In this document: in pieces, positions 56,889-64,000 of the stretch
Layout of the letters: every line of letters begins with the position of its first letter
Numbering within the stretch: position 1 is the stretch's first letter
NCBI RefSeq assembly: GCF_000281045.1
Contig: NW_008246074.1
Location: 896,433-960,432, forward strand
Length of the DNA stretch: 64,000 bases
Source of the DNA: Saprolegnia diclina VS20
Lineage: Eukaryota > Oomycota > Saprolegniomycetes > Saprolegniales > Saprolegniaceae
Reading direction: 5' to 3'
The notes under the pieces: model-generated
What the model was told of the DNA's origin: nothing
The model's database searches: none
What the model saw: only the letters and a program-made list of their open reading frames with translations
Made by a program: the position numbers and the translations under genes

Positions 56889-57896
56889 CAGCGCGCAGCG
56901 CGCCACGAGCGAAGCGAGTCGACCCGGTAGCGACACGTGCATGTGCCATCGATGCGCGCAGCGCCAATCCAGAGTGTAGCGAGTGGATAGGGTATTGATG
57001 GGTCCTGCACGATAGCTGTACTACGCGTGGTGTTAGATCATTGTGTTCGATCGTGAAGATAGGATTGTATCTGTATGTTGCGTTTGCTTTGGAGGTTTCT
57101 ATCGCAATCCGCGCGTCAAGCACAGAATAGGAGACTCGGCCATGGAGAGGCCGAGCGTGTCGGGGCGCAGCGCGTGCGGTAGTCGCAGCAGCGCCATGCT
57201 GCGAGCGCAGCGGCAGTAGCGACTCCGATCGAGTTGGCCAAGGAGCTCAAGCGGAAGATCACCGCGAGGCAGAGGCGACGGCAGCGAACCAAGGCGTCGA
57301 CCGTGACCGCCACTGCACCTCCAGGCGAAGCGCTCGCGTGCAGTGGCCGCGCCCGTCACAGTAGAATCGCTGGGCCTGCAAATCCGAGAAGCGATTCTTT
57401 CAACCACCTCATGAACGTTATCCATCCTGCAATGTTGATCAAGCTGCTGTGGCCTCTATGCACGAAGCGTCTGCTATGCAGTACTGGACCCGAGTGCCGA
57501 AACGATGCGAAGGTTGAAGCGGCTAAGAAAGAGCCCTTCCCGGCGACGGCTCTAACAATAACAACCCACATCTAAGCGAGATCGGGACGATGCACCAACA
57601 TCACCAAACAATGGAAAATGAATTTGACGTTGATACCACTGGAGCCCTACAAAGAATCCACCAGGTGCACCGTAGCACAGCGGAGGTTGCACCGCAGTGT
57701 CGTTTCCGGGTGACGGCCGGTAGCGGCCCGCCTGGCACCGCAACGAAGCGGAGGTCGCATCCGTCGCACACGTCCGTCACACATTCGCCATGTGAATGCA
57801 TGTTTGCAGTAGGAAGGGTGCGTTGGACGTGCATAGTACAAGAGCCCGTGAGGGTGGAAGGCATTCACACTGTCCAAGCTACGACACAGACATACC

Positions 57897-58275
57897 GCTA
57901 GGTTGCACGTGGCCCCAAAACCAAATTGGAATCAAAAAGCTCGATGGCACTCTGTACAAACCTTCTACAGTGCAGTGGTTTGATTCGTGTAGAATCTACA
58001 CGAATCAAACCACTGCGCAGAAAAACCGCTGGATGGCCCACCGGCACTATGCCACCGCAACCAGAAAGACCAACCACACCCTGCCCCAAGAAAACCCGAG
58101 GTTTGGGGCAGGTACGTTGAAACTCAATGCACATGACCCCGTCCACCGACGAGTCCAAACTACGTCACACGTAGTACACGATCCCTCCGCTAGATTGCAC
58201 GCTACCCCAATGCAAAACCTCAACCAAAGAGCTCGACCAAAACCTGCCCCAAGAAAACACGAGGTTAACCCTAGT
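57897..58275. repeat. Repeat cluster with direct and inverted copies
   Basis: The sequence CCGCTAGRTTGCACG followed by CCCCAA occurs near 57897 and again near 58189. CCTGCCCCAAGAAAACNCG occurs near 58079 and 58243. The first of the latter pairs with GGTTTGGGGCAGG to form a hairpin. The cluster surrounds the 45-bp palindrome. Confidence 0.55.
57972..58016. repeat. Perfect 45-bp palindrome (22-bp arms, 1-bp centre)
   Basis: Arms 57972-57993 and 57995-58016 are exact reverse complements around A57994. The left arm begins GCAGTGGTTTGATTCG. It would extrude a strong hairpin. Confidence 0.9.
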
Positions 58276-58337
58276 CTAGTGGTTAAATGGTTACTGTTTT
58301 AGAAAGTGCGGACGATGAAGCGGCCAACTTGCCTTGA

Positions 58338-61300
58338 CTAGAAAGCAATCTGCAGCGCCTGCAAGTCCTGCTGGATGCTCCACCACTCGTAGCGCACATG
58401 GAGGTCATGCACCGCCATCGCCTCGAGCTGCACCATGGGCTGCACGGGCGTCCGCAGCTCGAATTCGCCGCAGCGCAACACTGAGAGGTCGTGCGCCGGC
58501 TTGAGCTTGGCGTAAAACCGCTTGGCGTGCAAGACGATTTGCGTGCGCTGACTGGCGGCGTTGAGAACACAGGCGCGCCACGCGTCGATATGAAATTGCA
58601 TCTGTGGCGACGGTGCGTCAAAGAGGCCTGGCGTCGTGTTGCTAAAGAAGGCGAGCTCCGTGCCAAGCGCGACGACCGTCGCTTCATGGGTTGTCCGTGA
58701 CGGTCCCGACACCTAACCCTCGTCATGAGACACATTGCACCCGAGAAGACAACTACATGGAGCAGGTGCCACGCCACGTCGCCCGACGCATAGACTTCAA
58801 CTTGGGCCGTGCCGTCGTCGACCAGACACCGGGTGCTGCATAGTACGACGACATCACGCACCAGACTCGGGCACGGCGCCAAATCTTCTTGGGCGTGGCG
58901 CAACGACCCGTGGCTGTCCCGGACAACGACGCGGTGACACCGCGCGCATTGCAGCTTCAGCGTCGCATACGAGATGTGACAGACAGTCCCAATGTGCTCG
59001 TAGTAGCGTCGATCGGCGACAGCGACTTGGTAGAGCTCCAAGAGCAGCTTGCGCGGTACGGGCGGCGCGGACGGCACTTCGGTCGAATGCACTACTGCCA
59101 CACGCGTCGTGTGCAGCATGGCAAAGTACGGCTTGAACGAGAGCCGGCGAATGTGCATCTTGATGCGGGAAAACGTCACGACCGCGCCCGGGCACAGGCC
59201 GGACGGGTACGCGTGGCGCCCGACGTTCCACGTAATGTCGACCACGTCGCGCGACGTAAGGTCTTGCAAATGAACGCGGATGAGCGCATCGTCCTGGCCC
59301 CGAAGCACGTCCTTGTGGTACGTCATTTGCACCGAGACAACGCGTCCGAGCAGCGTCACAATCACGTCCTTGTGCGCGCTGGGCAGCGCGAGGTACTCGG
59401 TGATGGGCGCGTTGCTCGGCTGATGCACGAGCGGCACGACGCAGAACTCTTTGGGATACCGCGTCGGCTCGAACGACGCCAAGAGACCATAGAGGAGCTG
59501 GATCTCACGCCACTGTCGCGCGGGTAGCATCTTGGTGGCCACCGTGAGTGTCGAAGGAAGGGTATTCGCGTCCGACTTGGCCATATGTGCACCCTCAAGG
59601 CGAACGCCGTGGATCGCTGTGAATGGTGACGCGTGGTACGTCACGAGAGAGAGCACTTCATTCGGACGTTGAGCGAGGGCAGCCAGCACCGCGTCGACGG
59701 CCAGCGCGTCGTCGTCCGAGAGGCTCACCAAGTAGCTTGGTAGCTGCGCCACAACACGATGCAACTCGAGTGCACCCCGGGCCGCTGGGAGAGTGAACGC
59801 CACCTCGCGGCTTTTCGTGAGCGTCGCACGGTCCAGTTGCCACACGGCGCCCCGGGCACCGAGGTGCCACGGCAACTTTGGGACAAGGACGTCGACCATG
59901 CGCGGGTGTGACGGCGTCGAAACGTCGACTCCATGCACGAGGTGACCAGTGTCGTGGATGATTTGAACGTGCTCGACAAGCAGTAGCAGCGGTGACGGTA
60001 TCGGTGCGCTGGCGTCGTTGTCGTTGTCGTTGGGCGTCAATGGCAGTAGGTCCTCGACCGCGACCGCGAGATGGACGGCGTACGTCACGTCATCCCGGAC
60101 AAAGAGCCCGGGTGTCCCGACCCCGCCACCACCGACGCGGTGCACGCACAGTTGGTACTTGCGAAGTTGGTAGAGCGTCGCTATCGAGACATGCGTCGTC
60201 GGTGGAGAAGACTGCAAGAGCACGAGCGGGATCGATCCTGTGCGGTCGGCAAATGCACATGACGCCGTGGCTGCACACCCCGTGACGCACCCAAGTGCGA
60301 GGAACGGTGCCAGGACATCGTCGACGTCGGACGAGAGCACGTCGCGTTGGGCCGTCAGCGCCACCTCAACGAGGTCAGCGATGCTGATGGCGGTGCGCAG
60401 TGGTCGAGCAGGTGCACGGCTGCTGAAGCAATCTATCTCGTGCTGTAAAAAGGACGCGGCAAGCGTCGGGAGGGCTGCCGTCCATTCAATGCCTTGGCGC
60501 GCAGCAACGGCGCGCAAGAGCTCGCGCTTGCGCCACACGGCGGGGTCGCCTTTGGCCAACGCCAAGAGGTGCCACGCCGGCGGCAACAACACCTCGGACG
60601 CGGGCCGACGACCACCAAACTTGTCCAACAATTGTGTGAGGAGCTTGGTCAGTGCTGCGACCGTCGTCAGCGGCAGTTGGTGCAATGCGAGCGACGACTT
60701 TTTGAGGTATACGGTCGGCTGCAAGAGCCGCGTGGGCGCTGCCGAGACGCCATCGACGAGGAGCGTGCTCCTCGCGCAGAGACCGAGCGTTCCTGGTGCC
60801 GTCACGTGGGCATTGTACACGACAACGGTGGCCCCGACGCGAAGCGCGCACAGTGGTGGAAAGTGCATGCACTGGAGTGTGTATCGGTGGCTGAGCTCCA
60901 ACGTGTCGGGGCCGAGGTACCGCGTGATGACGCCGCGGACATGGCGACTGCTGCCGACGTCCGAGTCGAGAACGGTTGTGGCAACCTCGAGTGGCGGCAA
61001 CGACGTCGGGATCGGTGGCAGTCGCCACACAAAAGACGTCGGCGTCGTCTGCAGCATGTAGAGACCGTGCTCCTTGGCAAAAATCTTGATCGTGTCCGTG
61101 ATGACAAGGTCCATCCCGGGCACCAAGCACGGATGCACATGGACCGCGTCGCCCGTCACAAGCACCGATGCCGACTGCCGGGCACCGACGTGCGCACACT
61201 CGATCTCAGCGAAGAAGTACGACTTGAGGACGGGCGAAAACGCCTTGAGACGCCCACGAACCATGTACGAGCGCCCTTTAGCAGTGCCGACGTCGGACGT

Positions 61301-61950
61301 GGCGGCGAGCGCTGTCGCTAGCGGCGCAGGGCCGCCGTACGTTGGTGGCATCTGGCGCGGGTAGCACCGATGAAAGAGGTCGTCCCAGTCAAAGCGTGGC
61401 GACTGCCACGCCGGTGGCGCCTTGCGCGGCACGATCGTGTACGCGGTGACGTCGATGTGACCTTGCAGGCTTGTGTGGACATATGTCCACGCCGTGACCA
61501 GCACGCACTGCCCGAGCGCATTGGGATCGAGCGTGGCCAAAGTCACGCGCAGACGAGCGCTAGCGTCCTGGAGGCAGAGCTGGTTGTGGCGCGACTCGAG
61601 GTACCCAAGCAGGAAGGCGTTCCCGCTAACGTTGGGGGCCACCAGCACGTGGGCAGGTTCGCTCGCAAAGACGCACGTACAGCTTGCGAGCGTATCCGAT
61701 GAGCAGCACCCGCTCGTCAAGCGCCATCCCAAGGCAGGCATGCGGAGCTCCTTGGTCGCGACACGGGCCAGGTCGCTTAGCGGAACCATCTCGTAGCCGC
61801 TAGCATCAGCGTGGGCATCGGTGCATGCAAGCCAGATGTGTACCTATCGATGGCCTCCATGACGGTGCGAACTACGGCGTCCATGTCGACGTCGTCCGAC
61901 GGCGGCGAGGCCAGCAGCGCGGCCACGCGGGCGCGGGTGTCCTCGGCCAT
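58338..61950 (-). CDS. CTC1: CST telomere complex subunit CTC1
   Basis: Exons on the minus strand: 61950-61844, 61799-58757, 58712-58338; introns of 44 nt each; 1,174 residues, close to animal and plant CTC1 (about 1,220-1,270). The protein is a series of OB-fold-like beta-rich segments. The C-terminal part matches human CTC1: PRKLLLELYQ, VCHISYATLKLQCARCHRVV (human has a CAYC pair in the same place), a later Cys, then LVDDGTAQVEVY (human LVEDGTAEAVV) and a terminal CGEFELRTP (human CGELPF). CTC1 with STN1 and TEN1 binds single-stranded DNA and recruits primase-polymerase alpha for telomere C-strand fill-in. The first exon was added because it supplies an ATG and restores frame through a typical intron. 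Confidence 0.85.
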
Positions 61951-62823
61951 GCCACCAGCAACGCACTTAACGTAGCTGTTCGGTTAAGGTGCGGAAAAAG
62001 CCCGGGAAGCTCAACACAACCGGAATCCGGATACAGTGGTCGTCATGACCTCGGTTCGAGCTCTCGCCACATTGCAGTCTGCGCTTGGCACTGCTGCGTA
62101 GCTGCTGCTACTGTCAGTCGTGACCTCACACGCTCAAGCTGGCCTTGATTGTTCGTAGCGGCCAACCGAGAGGCTCTGCTCAGCAATAGATCGTCGATGG
62201 CTCTTCTGCGTCAGACGATGGCTTCGACCCAGCTTCGACCGGCGCGCGATAACGTCGAGTTGGTCGAGTTGGCCTTGCATTACAGTGCATTGCAACAGCA
62301 AGCAGCTGGCGACAATGTCCACCGCGACGAGTGGCTCGGGTGTCGCGGTGACATAGACCAGGACCTCAACATATCTGCCAAATTGACGACGGCCGCTACG
62401 CTCGATCGCCAGCTGCGACTTGCTTGGGGTGCATCGTCGAGCGACTCGATGCACGACCCTTTGGGACGCGGTACTCTTGAACGGGGCGAACTCAGGTCCT
62501 GGTTCATACGGCAGCCCAAGCTGCGCCGCGTTCGGCGTGCCGTACTACCGACGATGCTGCAACGATCGTGGGTCGGCTGGTGGCTGCAAAAATACGTGGC
62601 AGCCGCACGTCCATGCAATGGCATCAGGATAGGCGCAGTCTGTTGCGTAGACACCTCTGTAACTGGATAAATGGCGCCCTTTCTGGCGGCAGAGGGCTGT
62701 ATCAACCTCTAAGAACGCATATTGCTAGGTGTAGGTGTCGAGATGGCCTTTTCATTGGTCCGTCCCTGTCTTTGCGGCGAGGGACGCCCAAGGTGGTGAT
62801 CGGCATTTGGCAATTTGCAAAAG
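61951..62823. other. Intergenic region, no confident gene
   Basis: 873 bp between CTC1 and the FAD oxidoreductase. It contains GCTGTTCGGTTAAG (about 61973-61986), shared with the inverted repeat at 56.8 kb, and ATCCGGAT at 62025. A plus-strand ORF of about 158 residues from ATG 62197 overlaps an equally long minus-strand ORF; neither has a domain, so neither is annotated. Confidence 0.4.
62025..62032. promoter_or_regulatory. ATCCGGAT palindrome
   Basis: An exact copy 75 bp upstream of the CTC1 ATG, in the context GGAATCCGGATACA. Confidence 0.4.
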
Positions 62824-64000
62824 ATGAAGGTTGTCGTCGTCGGGTCTGGCATTGGCGGTATCTCGGCCGCCTACCACCTCGCCAAGGACGAGCACGAGGT
62901 CATTCTGGTCGACCGCGAAAACTACGTCGGCGGCCACACGTACGCGATCGAAGTCGATGGCGAGTCGGTGGACCTCGGCTTTATGATGTTTGGCGATTCG
63001 AACCCGAACATCAAGCAATGGTTCAAGGACTTTGGCGTCACAAAGGAGGACGGCACGACGTACAAGCGCATCCCGATGTCGCTCTCGGTCGACTCGGACG
63101 TGCCCGGCGACATGCAGTTCTCGTCGCGCAAGCCGTTTGCGTCGCTCCTCGAGCTCTTCTCGCTCAAGAAGTGGCGTGTCATCTACGACATTTACCAGTT
63201 TACTGTCGACCTCCTCACGATGCCCGTCAAGTCGAACGTCTCGACCGCCGAGTGGGCCAAGAGCAGCAAGTACTCGGAGGCGTTCTTCCGCCACTACTAC
63301 CTCCCGTTCGTCGCGATCCTCTGGACCGTCCCCAAGCACGACGTCATGGCGCTTCCCGCGTCGCAGTTTCTCCGCTGCCTCAAGACGCACTCGAACTCGC
63401 TCTACATTCCGCTCTGGCAGGTGATCATGGGCGCGATTGGCCGCCGCATGGACCGCCCCAAGCACCTCTGGTGGTACATTGGCTCGGCGTACAAGGCGCC
63501 GTTCCTCAAGTTTTTCACCGAGCACAAGGGCGTCGTCAAGACAAACGCCAAGGTTGTTGCGGTCGAGCAGGGCGGCAAGAGCGTGACGCTCGAAGACGGC
63601 GAGCGCATCGAATGCGACCATGTGGTGCTCGCTTGCCACGCTGAGGAGAGCGCGGCGCTCATGCCGTGGTCGACCAAGAACAACAACTTGATGGACTACT
63701 ACTTCCACAAGAGCCACATGTATGTGCACCGCGACGCTAGCTTCCTCTCGAACGACAAGAAGGCGTGGTCCAGCTGGAACGTGCGCATCACGGAAAACGA
63801 CGACTACATCCTCACGTACTGGATGAACCGCATCCAGCACCTCAAGACGACCCAGGACGTGTTTGTGACGATCACGCCCGGTGGCTACAAGGGCAAGACG
63901 CCGGCCAAGGACCTTCTCATTATGGACTTTCCTTGGGACCACCCGCGCCGCCTCGCCGACTGCATTCCCCAGGACGACATTCTCCAGGAGGAAGGCATTA
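62824..64000 (+). CDS. FAD-dependent amine-oxidase-like oxidoreductase, 3' end outside window
   Basis: Open from ATG 62824 to the window end; 392 codons seen, no intron. The N terminus is a Rossmann dinucleotide fold: VVVGSGIGGISAAYHLAKD with GxGxxG, an acidic strand end (ILVDRE), then GGHTYAIEVDGESVDLGFMM, which is the GG motif of flavin amine oxidases and desaturase-like enzymes. Later segments include FFRHYYLPFVAILW and VVLACHAEES. The pattern resembles the FAD/NAD-binding proteins that in plants are fused to cyclopropane-fatty-acid synthases, so a role in modifying fatty acyl chains is possible. The visible part ends before any such second domain. Confidence 0.85.
   Translation, partial: MKVVVVGSGIGGISAAYHLAKDEHEVILVDRENYVGGHTYAIEVDGESVDLGFMMFGDSNPNIKQWFKDFGVTKEDGTTYKRIPMSLSVDSDVPGDMQFSSRKPFASLLELFSLKKWRVIYDIYQFTVDLLTMPVKSNVSTAEWAKSSKYSEAFFRHYYLPFVAILWTVPKHDVMALPASQFLRCLKTHSNSLYIPLWQVIMGAIGRRMDRPKHLWWYIGSAYKAPFLKFFTEHKGVVKTNAKVVAVEQGGKSVTLEDGERIECDHVVLACHAEESAALMPWSTKNNNLMDYYFHKSHMYVHRDASFLSNDKKAWSSWNVRITENDDYILTYWMNRIQHLKTTQDVFVTITPGGYKGKTPAKDLLIMDFPWDHPRRLADCIPQDDILQEEGI

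Larger units (their letters stand above)
56364..58337. other. Repeat-rich 2-kb stretch without genes
   Basis: The longest gene-free stretch in the window. It holds nested inverted repeats (56798-56888), GC-rich GAGCGNAGCG-type repeats (56700-57250), a 45-bp palindrome (57972-58016) and directly repeated CCTGCCCCAAGAAAAC blocks (58078, 58243). ORFs here have no domains. It resembles the remains of non-autonomous mobile elements. Confidence 0.5.

Noticed and set aside
60240-61061. 273-codon plus-strand ORF
   Set aside because: Antisense shadow inside CTC1.
62197-62670. 157-residue plus-strand ORF overlapping an equal minus-strand ORF
   Set aside because: Neither strand shows a domain or a convincing splice pattern, so I could not choose one.
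62752-63942. 396-codon minus-strand ORF
   Set aside because: Antisense shadow of the FAD oxidoreductase, caused by high GC at third positions.

Overview
The window is nuclear eukaryotic DNA, GC-rich and gene-dense, and it looks like an oomycete (water mould), most likely Saprolegniales-like. Nearly every gene is broken by tiny introns of about 40-65 nt that mostly start GTAC or GTGCG and end TAG or CAG, intergenic gaps are short, and the gene content includes ciliary genes expected in a zoospore former (IFT80, a CEP131-like protein, a kinesin). The species assignment is inference. I rebuilt gene models by hand from splice junctions; for all models except the giant gene (and the partial genes at the window edges) the summed exon length is a whole number of codons.

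Left part (1-24.6 kb): the 3' end of an Ala-rich repeat protein; a phytanoyl-CoA dioxygenase-like gene divergent from a kinesin with three C-terminal CxxHxLxxCxLC motifs; a tandem pair of gamma-glutamylcyclotransferase-like genes; a cytochrome P450 divergent from RPB11; a CEP131-like coiled-coil gene; a CCR4/Angel-type endonuclease-fold nuclease with an RGG-rich N terminus; a single-pass membrane kelch protein with a lysine-rich tail; a single-bromodomain BET protein; PEX11.

Middle (24.7-41.5 kb): a glutamate dehydrogenase-family gene whose catalytic residues are all replaced, ending 4 bp into the end of an 11.6-kb gene on the other strand. That gene (26733-38340, about 38 exons, roughly 3,300 residues) appears to be built from repeated blocks of WW-like segment, IQ motif and TPR-like helices, with introns at the same place in each block. 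Then come a secreted RNase-T2-like protein lacking both catalytic histidines and a membrane-tailed Nudix hydrolase.

Right part (41.5-64 kb): an intronless MAP kinase carrying PH, SnoaL-like and C2 domains; IFT80; RAB6; a 77-residue protein; an ankyrin protein with one repeat per exon; poly(A) polymerase; a MED15-like KIX/poly-Q protein; an unrecognised one-TM protein; a 2-kb repeat-rich stretch with a 45-bp palindrome; the telomere CST subunit CTC1; and the 5' part of an FAD-dependent oxidoreductase cut by the window end.

Many neighbours share divergent promoters of about 125-560 bp. Two cis motifs recur in them: CCAAT boxes and the palindrome ATCCGGAT. I found no rRNA, tRNA, CRISPR or intact transposon.
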